Shown here piece by piece: positions 17,958 to 26,197 of a stretch of DNA of 64,000 nucleotides. Source of the DNA: Natronorubrum bangense (GTDB lineage: Archaea > Halobacteriota > Halobacteria > Halobacteriales > Natrialbaceae). The notes under the pieces are model-generated. The model was not told the origin of the DNA. It saw nothing but the letters and a program-made list of their open reading frames with translations, and made no database searches. The first letter of the stretch is position 1. Every line of letters begins with the position of its first letter. The stretch lies in NCBI RefSeq assembly GCF_004799645.1, contig NZ_CP031305.1, positions 2,852,001 to 2,916,000 of the forward strand, read 5' to 3'. A program made the position numbers and the translations under genes.

Positions 17958-18377
17958 TCACTCCTGTTGGGCCGCCTCCGACTGGATCGTCTCGAGCACT
18001 CGCTGTGAGAACTCGAGATCGTCGAGTTCGAGACCCAGTCCGTCAAACCACGCCTGGTCGACGTGCCAGTGGCCGCGGACCGCGCCGTCGGTCGTCACCG
18101 ACGTCGCCTCGAGCCGTCCCGGTGCCCACCCGTGCTCGTTGGCGATGTCGAGCAGCGTCCGGACGACGGTGCCGACCTCGTCGCTCCCGATGCCCGACGT
18201 CTCGGTGACGGTCTCGTACTCGAGGACGAGGCCGGTCCCGTCGGGGAGGTCGTCGACCGAATCAAGTTCGGCAGCTGTCACATCGTCGTCCGATAGCAGC
18301 GTACACTCGGTGACGTAGATTCCCTGGCCCATGAGTCGGTTCTCGAGTGCGACGTCGATGGGACGAGTTTCGGTCAT
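17958..18377 (-). CDS. hypothetical haloarchaeal protein
   Basis: A 139-residue soluble acidic protein starting MTETRPIDVALENRLMGQGIYV. The alternating strand/helix pattern (TGLVLEYETVTETSGIGSDEVGTVVRTLLDIANEHGWAPGRLEATSVTTDG, then VRGHWHVDQAWFDGLGLELDDLEFSQRVLETI) suggests a small alpha/beta fold; no catalytic motif is recognised. The preceding in-frame ATG lies 17 codons upstream, in sequence without coding character. It sits next to tpiA on the same strand with 74 bases between, so may be transcribed separately. Confidence 0.7.
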   Translation of the reverse strand: MTETRPIDVALENRLMGQGIYVTECTLLSDDDVTAAELDSVDDLPDGTGLVLEYETVTETSGIGSDEVGTVVRTLLDIANEHGWAPGRLEATSVTTDGAVRGHWHVDQAWFDGLGLELDDLEFSQRVLETIQSEAAQQE

Positions 18378-18451
18378 GGGTGGCCCTATCACGCGAGATG
18401 TGAAAAGCTGCCGGCCGAATCGGGTCACGGCAGTCGAAAAACGGATGCGGC

Positions 18452-19096
18452 TTACAACGGCTCGACGAGGTCCTCGAGCGCTGCCGTCGGATCGTCGGCT
18501 TTCGCGACGCCGCTTGCGAGCAAGACACCCTCAGCACCGAGCTCGCCAGCAGCAACCGCGTCTTCGCCCGTACTGATACCGGCGCCACAGAGCACAGAGA
18601 CGTCCGCATCGACGGCCTGAGCTGCCTCGACAGCGCCTTCGACGATGTCCGGATCGGCCTGGCTGACCGGCGTCCCGGTGCCGATCAGTTCCGGTGGCTC
18701 GACGGCGACTGCGTCTGGGCCGAGCGCCGCCGCCGCACCGATCTGGGCCGGGTTGTTGGCACAGACGACGGTCTCGAGGTTGGCCCGTTCGGCGGCCTGG
18801 ACGGCGCCGTCGACGTCGGCGAGTTTCAGCCGCTGTTCGGAGTGGTTGATGAGCGTCCCGTCCGCGCCCGCCTCGGCGACGGTCTCGGCGAGTGTGTGTC
18901 CGGTGTTGCTCCCGTAGTCGATCGGATCGACGTGCTGGGCCCACGTTTCAGCACCCGTTTCAGCGACGCGCTCGAGGTGGGCCGCCTGCGGGGCGACGGC
19001 GACACGAGCATCGGTAGACTCGTTGACGTCACGGACAGCTTCCGCGACGGCGACTGGATCACATGGATACGTCTTCAGGTTGACGAGGATGAACAT
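18452..19096 (-). CDS. tpiA: triosephosphate isomerase
   Basis: The 214-residue archaeal form of triosephosphate isomerase, shorter than the bacterial enzyme. It interconverts glyceraldehyde 3-phosphate and dihydroxyacetone phosphate. Active-site residues are visible: Lys in [10 protein letters not shown] near the N terminus, His in LINHSEQR (about 93-100), and Glu in [15 protein letters not shown] (about 131-145, loop 6). The phosphate-binding [12 protein letters not shown] and [11 protein letters not shown] close the barrel. The start [10 protein letters not shown] leaves no room for additional N-terminal sequence. Confidence 0.95.
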   Translation of the reverse strand: MFILVNLKTYPCDPVAVAEAVRDVNESTDARVAVAPQAAHLERVAETGAETWAQHVDPIDYGSNTGHTLAETVAEAGADGTLINHSEQRLKLADVDGAVQAAERANLETVVCANNPAQIGAAAALGPDAVAVEPPELIGTGTPVSQADPDIVEGAVEAAQAVDADVSVLCGAGISTGEDAVAAGELGAEGVLLASGVAKADDPTAALEDLVEPL

Positions 19097-19267
19097 ATCA
19101 GCACAGCCATTCGCACGGAAGAAATAGTTTGCGAGTCGACGGCATCAGCGGGCGCACACGTCCGTCGATGAAGGCACTGACTGGCCGCCATACGGACAAC
19201 TGTACGTCAGTTCCATGCAACTACGACTGTCTGCGGTTGCACCGATAAATCGGTACAGCAGACCGTC

Positions 19268-19813
19268 TCAGTCCTTGCGCTTGACGACGTCACCGAGCGT
19301 GTAACTGCCCGTCGAAGAGCCACCCGACCACTCCGAGTCGTCAGCCGAGCCGCTCTCGGCGCTCAGGGTGATCTCGAGGAACTTCTCGAGTTTCGACTGG
19401 ACACGGTCGCTTGGCAGCGTATCGCCGCGTTCGATCTTTCGAATCAGGCTCGCCTTTTCGTTGAGTTCGTTCGCGAGGTCGGACTGGCTGAGTCCCTTGT
19501 TCTCGCGAGCGTTGCGAACGCGATCGTCGTAATCCGTCGCAAGCTCGTCCATGTCGTCGAACATATCCGAGCGTCGCTGGCTACTCGAGGAACTCGAGCT
19601 TGCACTCGTGGTCGAACTCGAGGAACTCGAGCCACCGCTGGAGCCCGAGGACGAGCTCGAAGTCGAATACTTCGTCGAGCCACTGGTGCTCGAGGGCTGT
19701 TTGACTTCAGTGCCGAAATCGGTGCAGTTCGAACACACGTCTAACTTCGCACCCTCGACCTTGATAGTCTTCGGAGACGACGTCTCAGCGCCACACATCT
19801 CGCACTGGACCAT
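19268..19813 (-). CDS. archaeal multiprotein bridging factor aMBF1
   Basis: A 181-residue protein with the two parts expected of aMBF1: an N-terminal zinc ribbon (CEMCG at 4-8, CSNC at 27-30) and a C-terminal XRE-type helix-turn-helix (about 98-148, LSQSDLANELNEKASLIRKIERG). It is thought to bridge basal transcription machinery and regulators or to act at the ribosome. Here the two parts are joined by an unusually Ser-rich linker at about 41-78. The start MVQCEMCGAE is preferred over an ATG three codons upstream because the zinc ribbon begins there. Confidence 0.9.
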   Translation of the reverse strand: MVQCEMCGAETSSPKTIKVEGAKLDVCSNCTDFGTEVKQPSSTSGSTKYSTSSSSSGSSGGSSSSSSTTSASSSSSSSQRRSDMFDDMDELATDYDDRVRNARENKGLSQSDLANELNEKASLIRKIERGDTLPSDRVQSKLEKFLEITLSAESGSADDSEWSGGSSTGSYTLGDVVKRKD

Positions 19814-19876
19814 ACCCGACACTATATCGCGGCGAGTGATAAACCATGCGGGCGCTCCCGAACAAGGAGACGGCGG

Positions 19877-20488
19877 TTACTCGAGCGCGGACCAGGAGTA
19901 GACGAACCGCTGGATCGCGGTCAGATGGCCGACGACCGCGAGGAAGACGAGCAGCCAGCCGATCAGCGTGAGCCCGCCGTAGGTTCCCGAGACCGGGTAG
20001 GCGAGAAAGCCGACGAGGCCGATGATCGCCAATCGGTCTGCACGTCCGACGAGCCCACCATAGACTCGGTCGAGGCCAACGGCCTGTGCCTGCGTCCCGA
20101 GATACGATGTCATCACGACACCCGTCACCGCGAGAAAGCCGAGGAAGTAGTCCCCGACACCTGCAGCCAGGCCGCCAATGACGACGATGTCTGCGTACCG
20201 GTCGAGGACGTGATCGAGCAGATCGCCACCCGCAGAGGCGACGTTTTGTTCGCGGGCGAGCGCCCCATCGACGATGTCGAGCCAGCCGTTGCAAAAGACG
20301 AGGATCGCAGCCACGACGTACCAGATTGGGGCTGCTTGGCCACCCAAAAAGAACGCAACGGCAGCCAGAATCGCCATCCCGAACGCTAACACGCTTACCC
20401 CGTCGGGGCTCATCCCGACGCGATCGAATCCCTTGACGAACGGATCGAGAAATCGCGAGACGTACGGACGGAACTTATCGAGCGTCAT
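19877..20488 (-). CDS. CDP-alcohol phosphotransferase (archaetidylinositol phosphate synthase-like)
   Basis: A 203-residue integral membrane enzyme. The family active site DGxxARx8GxxxDxxxD is complete (DGALAREQNVASAGGDLLDHVLDRYAD, about 73-99). Several hydrophobic helices surround it. It joins a CDP-activated archaeal lipid to an alcohol phosphate; the archaetidylinositol phosphate synthase branch is the most likely from overall appearance, but glycerol or serine phosphate specificity is possible. Its ATG overlaps the adenylate kinase-like stop by four bases, so the two genes are translationally coupled. Confidence 0.85.
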   Translation of the reverse strand: MTLDKFRPYVSRFLDPFVKGFDRVGMSPDGVSVLAFGMAILAAVAFFLGGQAAPIWYVVAAILVFCNGWLDIVDGALAREQNVASAGGDLLDHVLDRYADIVVIGGLAAGVGDYFLGFLAVTGVVMTSYLGTQAQAVGLDRVYGGLVGRADRLAIIGLVGFLAYPVSGTYGGLTLIGWLLVFLAVVGHLTAIQRFVYSWSALE

Positions 20489-21018
20489 GTCAGATACCCC
20501 ATGAAGTCTACTTCGCCAGCGCTCGGTTCTCGGTCGCCTGTCACGACCGCCTCGAGGGCGTCAGCAACTGCCTCGGGGTCACGATCGGTCGTGTCGATCT
20601 CGTAGACCGACTCGAGGCCATGTTCGTCGACGGCTTCGGAGAGGACGACGTCGAGGGCCTCGCTCTCGGCGTTTTCGGCCGCCTTGGCTTCAGTTTCGCC
20701 GCGTTCGAGCAGGCGCTTCTCGAGCGTCTCGGGGGCACACCGGAGGACGGCAACCCGATCGGCGTCGAAGTGGTGTGCGAGATGCGAGTCGATGACGGCG
20801 TCGTCCCGGCCCTCGAGCCAGTCGGAAAGCGCCTCGAGGTCGGCGATCTTACTCCCGCGGTCGGCGTCGACCGCTGTGTAGAGGCCTTCCTCGTCGAGGA
20901 CGCTGTTCAGGTGGATGACCTCGAGGTCCGGCAGCGAGTCGTCGTCGAGTCGGGTGACGAGGATGTCCGTTGCAGTCGTCTTCCCGGTCCCCGGAGTGCC
21001 GGTAACGGCGACTCTCAC
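20485..21018 (-). CDS. adenylate kinase of the AK6/Fap7 family
   Basis: A 177-residue P-loop kinase starting MRVAVTGTPGTGKTTATDIL, with the Walker A loop at 7-14. The lid and AMP-binding pattern (VIHLNSVLDEEGLYTAVD; DRVAVLRCAPETLEKRLLERG) is that of AK6/Fap7 proteins, which have adenylate kinase activity and in eukaryotes and archaea help 40S/30S ribosome maturation with uS11. It overlaps hisC upstream by four bases and the phosphotransferase downstream by four, making a three-gene coupled operon. Confidence 0.88.
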   Translation of the reverse strand: MRVAVTGTPGTGKTTATDILVTRLDDDSLPDLEVIHLNSVLDEEGLYTAVDADRGSKIADLEALSDWLEGRDDAVIDSHLAHHFDADRVAVLRCAPETLEKRLLERGETEAKAAENAESEALDVVLSEAVDEHGLESVYEIDTTDRDPEAVADALEAVVTGDREPSAGEVDFMGYLT

Positions 21019-22148
21019 GTATTGGCCACCTCCGAATCGGTGTCGTCATCGAGTTCGAGATCCGCGAGCACGGCGTTGAGCGTCTCGACAGCACGGTCGG
21101 TCTCGTCGTCGGTTCCACAGGTGATGCGGATACAGCCCGGGAGGCCGAAACTCGAACAGTCACGGATGATGACGCCGCGTTCCTGCATCGCTTCGGCCAC
21201 GGCCGTTGCATCGCCGACGTCGACGAGCACGAAGTTCCCCTCGCTCTCCCAGACGTGGGCGTCGATCGTCTCGCGCATGTACTGGCGGGACTCAAGGGTC
21301 GTCTCGACGGTTCGCTCGACGTGTTCCTCGTCGTCGATTGCGGCCAGTCCGGCTCGGCAGGCGAGTTCGCTCGCCGCAAACGGGGTGTTCACGCGAGCGT
21401 AGGCGTCGGCCCACTCGTCGGGAACGACGGCGTAGCCGAGTCGGACACCGGCCAGCCCGTAGGCCTTCGAGAACGTCCGCAAGACGGCCACGTCATCGCG
21501 GGACTCGAACCCGTTTCGTCCCTCAATCAGCGAGAGCGCGCTCTCACCATCAGCAAACTCGCCGTAGGCTTCGTCGACGACGACCAGCGTCTCCGCGTCG
21601 GTTTCGGCGGCGATCCGCTCGATTTCTGCGAGCGCCATGGTCGAGCCGGAGGGGTTGTGCGGGCTCGTGATCCAGACGATTCGGTCGCCATCGTAGGCCT
21701 CGAGGACGATGTCTGCGGTCTGTTCGAAGTCGGCCTCGCGCTCGAGGCTGTACTTCCGGACGTCGCCATGGTGGAACCGGGAACTCATCCCGTAGTAGGC
21801 AAAGCCGGGTGTCGGAACGAGAATCGTGTCGTCGGGCTCGAGTGCGGTGCGGTGGAGGTAATCGATCGCCCCGTCGCCACCGTTTGCGAGCCAGACCTGC
21901 TTGTCGGAGACATCCCAGCGGTCGGCCACGGCGGCGGTAAGGTCGGCGTGGGCAGCTTTCGGGTACGAACTGACACTCGAGGCAGCCTCACGGATCGCCA
22001 CGGTCGCTGCCGGAGACGGACCGTGGGGGTTCTCGTTGGAGGCGAGTTTGATCAGTTCCGAAGGCTCACGCCCGAGTTCGCGGGCGACTTCCTCGATCCC
22101 TCGACCCGCCTCGTAGGCGACGTGATCGGACAGGTCTCGCGGTTTCAT
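21015..22148 (-). CDS. hisC: histidinol-phosphate aminotransferase
   Basis: A 377-residue class I/II PLP enzyme that converts imidazole-acetol phosphate to histidinol phosphate in histidine synthesis. It starts MKPRDLSDHVAYEAGRG with SNENPHGPSP (substrate and PLP contacts) soon after; the cofactor lysine lies in RTFSKAYGLAGVRLGYAV, with VDEAYGEF upstream. An ATG 13 codons earlier would add unrelated residues. The operon partners (AK6-type kinase and CDP-alcohol phosphotransferase) are not histidine genes; hisD is in this window at 44.5 kb, so his genes are scattered. Confidence 0.92.
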   Translation of the reverse strand: MKPRDLSDHVAYEAGRGIEEVARELGREPSELIKLASNENPHGPSPAATVAIREAASSVSSYPKAAHADLTAAVADRWDVSDKQVWLANGGDGAIDYLHRTALEPDDTILVPTPGFAYYGMSSRFHHGDVRKYSLEREADFEQTADIVLEAYDGDRIVWITSPHNPSGSTMALAEIERIAAETDAETLVVVDEAYGEFADGESALSLIEGRNGFESRDDVAVLRTFSKAYGLAGVRLGYAVVPDEWADAYARVNTPFAASELACRAGLAAIDDEEHVERTVETTLESRQYMRETIDAHVWESEGNFVLVDVGDATAVAEAMQERGVIIRDCSSFGLPGCIRITCGTDDETDRAVETLNAVLADLELDDDTDSEVANT

Positions 22149-22287
22149 ACGCCAATGCTGTTTACGACGGGTCTTAAGAGTGCTCAACTGTCTCCGGTCG
22201 CGGGGACTGTCAGTTCACCCGACAGCCACGACGGAGACAGTAGCCACAAGCCACGGCGAAGTCAACGGCTGACGCACTTGATCACCG

Positions 22288-22518
22288 TCACCAGAGACTC
22301 ACGAACGCGACGAGCAGGAGCGCCCACTTGAAGAACGTCAGCTCACGCTCGTAGCCGTCGATCAGGGTGCGGAACGTCTCCGAATCGTGCTCCAGGACGA
22401 TCAGTATCGCGAACTGCAGGAGACAGGCGGCCGCCAGCAGGTCGGTGGTCACGACCGAGATCGAGATCGCGACCGCAACCATCGCGAGGACGAGTTCGAG
22501 AAGCCGTCCGAGATTCAT
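22288..22518 (-). CDS. small membrane protein, unknown function
   Basis: A 76-residue protein with three hydrophobic stretches: about 4-24 (LLELVLAMVAVAISISVVTTD), 27-42, and 62-75. The loop between helices 2 and 3 carries charged residues (EHDSETFRTLIDGYERE). No known family is recognised. Situated alone between hisC and the DNA ligase on the same strand. Confidence 0.65.
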   Translation of the reverse strand: MNLGRLLELVLAMVAVAISISVVTTDLLAAACLLQFAILIVLEHDSETFRTLIDGYERELTFFKWALLLVAFVSLW

Positions 22519-22568
22519 CGATAGTAGACGGGAATGCAGCCCTCATAGTTCTTCGTGGTTGCGCTCGG

Positions 22569-24308
22569 TCAGACCTCCCGGAGCCGCTCGAGTCGCTCGA
22601 GCGAGTCGGCATCTCTCGGGTCCTTGTCATGGCGTACAGCCTGGAACCGCGGAAATCGCAGTGCGTAGCCCGACGAGTACGTCGGCGAGGTCTGGATCTC
22701 CTCGTAGCCGACCTCGAAAACGATTTCGGGCTCGAGATCGACCTCCTGTCCGTCCTCGCTTGCGAGGTGGGGCTCGAGTAACTCGGTCAGTTCTTCGAGT
22801 TTCTCGTCGGTGATTCCGGTCGCGACCTTCCCGACGGTCGCTAGATTTTGCGAGTCCACCGCAGCGTCGGCGGAACGTCGTTCTCCGCCGTCGTCCGCGC
22901 GCACGGAGAGTTCGAACGTACCGAGGAACGTCGCCCGCCGCCCTTCGCCCCACTCCGCACCCGTTACCACGCAGTCGAGCGTCTCGACGTCGGGCTTGCG
23001 TTTCCGCCAGTGTTTCCCGCGTCGACCCGGCGAGTACGTCGAGTCGGGATCTTTGAGCATGATCCCCTCGTGACCGCCCTCGAGGGCCTTGGCATCGATC
23101 GACTCGATCTCGTCGGGGTCGTCGGTGCGCCAGAGCAAAGAGAGACCGTCGACGGATTCGGGCTCTTGATCCGGGTCGTCGGCGAGGAGGCCCTCGAGTC
23201 GCTCGTGGCGCGTCGTCAGCGACTCGGCGAGCAGGTCGTCGCCACCGGCGTGCAGACAGTCGAAGAAAACGGGCCGGACCTCGACGTCTTCCCGGGCCTT
23301 CGCGACGTCGTGTTTGCGCCGGAAGCGCTTGAGGACTTCCTGAAACGGCAGCGGCGTGCCGTCGTCATCGACGGCGACGACCTCGCCGTCGAGAATTGCC
23401 GGCTCCTCGAGTGTGTGTTCGGCGAACTCGACGACCTCCGGTAAGGCGTTGGTAACGTCCTCCATGTTGCGTGAGAAGACACGGGTTTCAGCCGCGTCTG
23501 TGCCGTTTTCGGGATCGTGGTGCAACTGAACGCGAGCCCCGTCGTACTTCCACTCGACGGCCGCCTCGTCCCACTCCTCGAGTGCGTCGGTGACGGTTCC
23601 AGCCTGTGCGAGCATCGCCTGGACGGGCCGGCCGACCTCGAGGTCCATCGCGTCCAGCCCCTCGAGACCGTCGTCACGGGCGACTCGAGCGACCTGGCCG
23701 TAGTCGTTCGACACCTGCAGCGCGCGTTCGACGCGTTCGCCCGGCACGTCGAAGGCCTCGCTGATGGCGTCGCGAACGGCACCCTCGCCGACACCGATAC
23801 GCATCTCAGAGAGGACGAGGCGGGCGAGATACCGGGCTTCCGCGCTTTCACAGCGGTTGAACAGGCCAAAGAGGAGATCGACTTTCGTGTCGTGACTGCC
23901 CGAACCCGAAGTAGCGGCGAGATCAACGAGCGTCTCGAAGACCTCACGGACGGTCAACGCGTCGCTCGTCCCGCCTGCAGTGAACGCCCCCAGCCCTTGC
24001 TGGCCACCGAAATCGTAGCCGGCTGCCACCTCGCCGATCTCGCCGACCTCGGCGAGCCGTTCCTCGACGTCGTCGGCGCTGACGTTCGTCCCCGCCGCGC
24101 GAGCGATCGCCTCATAACAGGTGTTCGGACCGATATCGAGCGTCGTCGACTGCCAGGCCGGAAACACCCGGCCTTGCACGAACCGGGCGACGACTGCGAG
24201 GTCATCGCCTGCGTCCTCGAGCAGCTCCCTGACGTGGGCAATGATCTCGAGGTCCGCGGATTCGGCGTCGATCGCAGCGACACGGTCGGCGAACGTGGCG
24301 AACTCCAT
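22569..24308 (-). CDS. lig: ATP-dependent DNA ligase
   Basis: A 579-residue ATP-dependent DNA ligase, sealing nicks in replication and repair. The adenylated lysine is Lys254 in motif I, WKYDGARVQLH. Further motifs are IFSRNMEDVT-like (VFSRNMEDVTNALPE, motif III), LDGEVVAVDD (IIIa/IV area), and EGIMLKDPDSTYSPGRRGKHWRKRKP (IV-VI). The N-terminal DNA-binding helical domain occupies about 1-220 and an OB-fold follows the nucleotidyltransferase domain. Length and domain order match the archaeal replicative ligase. The start is the ATG before MEFATFADRVAAID. Confidence 0.95.
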   Translation of the reverse strand: MEFATFADRVAAIDAESADLEIIAHVRELLEDAGDDLAVVARFVQGRVFPAWQSTTLDIGPNTCYEAIARAAGTNVSADDVEERLAEVGEIGEVAAGYDFGGQQGLGAFTAGGTSDALTVREVFETLVDLAATSGSGSHDTKVDLLFGLFNRCESAEARYLARLVLSEMRIGVGEGAVRDAISEAFDVPGERVERALQVSNDYGQVARVARDDGLEGLDAMDLEVGRPVQAMLAQAGTVTDALEEWDEAAVEWKYDGARVQLHHDPENGTDAAETRVFSRNMEDVTNALPEVVEFAEHTLEEPAILDGEVVAVDDDGTPLPFQEVLKRFRRKHDVAKAREDVEVRPVFFDCLHAGGDDLLAESLTTRHERLEGLLADDPDQEPESVDGLSLLWRTDDPDEIESIDAKALEGGHEGIMLKDPDSTYSPGRRGKHWRKRKPDVETLDCVVTGAEWGEGRRATFLGTFELSVRADDGGERRSADAAVDSQNLATVGKVATGITDEKLEELTELLEPHLASEDGQEVDLEPEIVFEVGYEEIQTSPTYSSGYALRFPRFQAVRHDKDPRDADSLERLERLREV

Positions 24309-24422
24309 CGGCGGAGAGTATCGTCGGGGGGAGTAAAACGGTTCTGAGAGCGGACGCGGGAGGCAAGCCGGCGCTCGTCTGGAGGGACGGATTTAAAGGC
24401 CGTCGCGCCCGCAGGGGGAGGT

Positions 24423-25976
24423 ATGCCAGAGGAGGAACTCGCAGCGCGGGTCGCAGACGTGCTTTCGGTCGACGCCGAGGAGTTTCGCGAGCGAGCCGAG
24501 GCCGACGCCGAGGTGATCAAAGACGCCATCGATCACGGCGTCTTCGACAACCCACAGGCGATCATCGGCCTCGAGTACGAGTTTTACGCGATCAAAAGCG
24601 ACGACGGAACGCTGCGGCGGGTGCCGCGTCGCCTCCTCGAACTCATCGGCTTCGAGAAGGAACTCGGCCTCCACAACGCGGAGATGACGACCAGCCCACA
24701 GCCGCTGAACGCATACGGGCTGCTCGCCCAGGAGTCGGAGGTCAAATCACGGCTACAGACGGCCCTCGACGTCACCCAATCCGAGCGCATGCGACTGGTC
24801 AGTGATGCACTCTGGACGATCCCGCCCGAAGGCGAGGACGCGACGACCTACCTCACCGACAGCATCGAACGGACGATTGAGGGCCCGGATGGGAGCGGCC
24901 AGCAGATCCGCATCGCGACCAACATGAGCGACTCCGCGCGCTATCACGCGATGGCCAACACCGACCGGGCCGACGTCGCCGGGATGCATATCGACGCGCC
25001 ACACGTCTCGCTCGAGGCCGACACGGTGATGCCCGAAAGCCTCATTACGTCGATCCAGCCCCATTATCAGGTGTCACACGCCCCCGACCTCCCGCAATAT
25101 TTCAACTACGCGCTGCGCGTTGCTGGTCCCCTCCTCGCACTCGGCGTCAACTCGCCGTTTTTCCCGGCCGATCTGTACGACGACGAGGCGACGGCCGACG
25201 AGATCCTCGAGGACTGCTGGATGGAACACCGGATCAGTGTCTTCGAGACCATGCTGAACGATCCTGCAACCGGCGAAGGCAAGGTTCGATTCCCCCGCGA
25301 CCTCGGAACCGTCGAGGAGGCGATCGACCGAATCGCCGACGACGACACTATGGTCCCGATGCCAGTCACCGAGGGCGAACGGTTCGACGATCAGTTCCCC
25401 CACTTCCGGCGCAAACACGGCACCTACTGGCGATGGGTTCGGCCGGTGTTCGGCGGGCCAACCCGTTCGGCTGCCAACGCCCGTATCGAGTTCCGGCCGA
25501 TCCCCGCCCAGCCAACTGTCAGAGACTCCATCTCTTTCCTTGCCGCCTTTGCCGGCCTGATGGAGAGTCTCGTTCGCCTCGAGCACCCCGTCGTCGAACT
25601 GGACTGGGAACTCGCCCGCGAGAACTTCTATGCGGCGATGCGGGATGGCCTCGAGGCCGACCTGACGTGGATCACCAACGACGGCAAGGAGACGACCGAC
25701 TGTCTCGAACTGTACGAGGACCTGCTGGCCCACGCCGAAGACGGCCTGATCAACCGCGGCCTCTCCGATGAGCAGGCTGCCAAGTATCTCTACCCGCTTC
25801 GGCGTCGGGTTCGTCAGGGCGTGACGCCTGCCTCCTGGAAACACGATCAGGTCAGTGACGCTGTCGCAAACGGCACATCGCTCCCGGAAGCGACTGCGAC
25901 CATGCAACGCCAGTACGTCCGCCGGCAGGAGGAGACGCTGCTCGAGGGGAGTTTCGCCGACTGGATCGGCGACTGA
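24423..25976 (+). CDS. GCS2-type glutamate-cysteine ligase-like protein
   Basis: A 517-residue protein with the signature of the GCS2 carboxylate-amine ligase fold: IIGLEYEFYAIKSDDG (about 46-61, metal-binding glutamates), an internal HNAEMTTSPQPL, and ANARIEFRPIPAQPT near 354-368. These enzymes ligate glutamate to an amine using ATP. Haloarchaea use gamma-glutamylcysteine as thiol, but their characterised GshA is considerably shorter (about 360 residues), so this may be a distinct paralogue of unknown substrate. A TATA-like atttaaag at 24391-24398, 25-32 bases before the ATG, suggests a leaderless mRNA. Confidence 0.7.
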   Translation: MPEEELAARVADVLSVDAEEFRERAEADAEVIKDAIDHGVFDNPQAIIGLEYEFYAIKSDDGTLRRVPRRLLELIGFEKELGLHNAEMTTSPQPLNAYGLLAQESEVKSRLQTALDVTQSERMRLVSDALWTIPPEGEDATTYLTDSIERTIEGPDGSGQQIRIATNMSDSARYHAMANTDRADVAGMHIDAPHVSLEADTVMPESLITSIQPHYQVSHAPDLPQYFNYALRVAGPLLALGVNSPFFPADLYDDEATADEILEDCWMEHRISVFETMLNDPATGEGKVRFPRDLGTVEEAIDRIADDDTMVPMPVTEGERFDDQFPHFRRKHGTYWRWVRPVFGGPTRSAANARIEFRPIPAQPTVRDSISFLAAFAGLMESLVRLEHPVVELDWELARENFYAAMRDGLEADLTWITNDGKETTDCLELYEDLLAHAEDGLINRGLSDEQAAKYLYPLRRRVRQGVTPASWKHDQVSDAVANGTSLPEATATMQRQYVRRQEETLLEGSFADWIGD

Positions 25977-26045
25977 ACTGTTCTCTAGGTCGTTTAGCCG
26001 GGAAACAGCGGTCGTCCAGCACGTGATGAATCCGAAGATACTTGG

Positions 26046-26092
26046 CTGACTGGCTGGTCAGTTAGGATACTATTGACTGACCAGCCAGTCAG
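26046..26092. promoter_or_regulatory. tandem dyads CTGAC-N6-GTCAG (candidate repressor operator)
   Basis: A perfect 17-base inverted repeat (26046-26062 and 26076-26092) separated by 13 bases. Each arm is itself a dyad, CTGAC-N6-GTCAG (26046-26061 and 26077-26092). The spacer holds GGATACTATT, usable as a TATA box, so a protein bound here would block transcription of the MATE gene. Such dyads are typical of TetR-type regulators; no such gene is adjacent. Confidence 0.7.
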
Positions 26093-26197
26093 AATCACGC
26101 TGACCGACGAGCTCGACGACGCGCCCTCCACAGCGCCGTGTACACTCTGTTGGCAGCTGTTCGCAGCCGATGTCGGCCGAACGGAGGCCGGCGTCGA

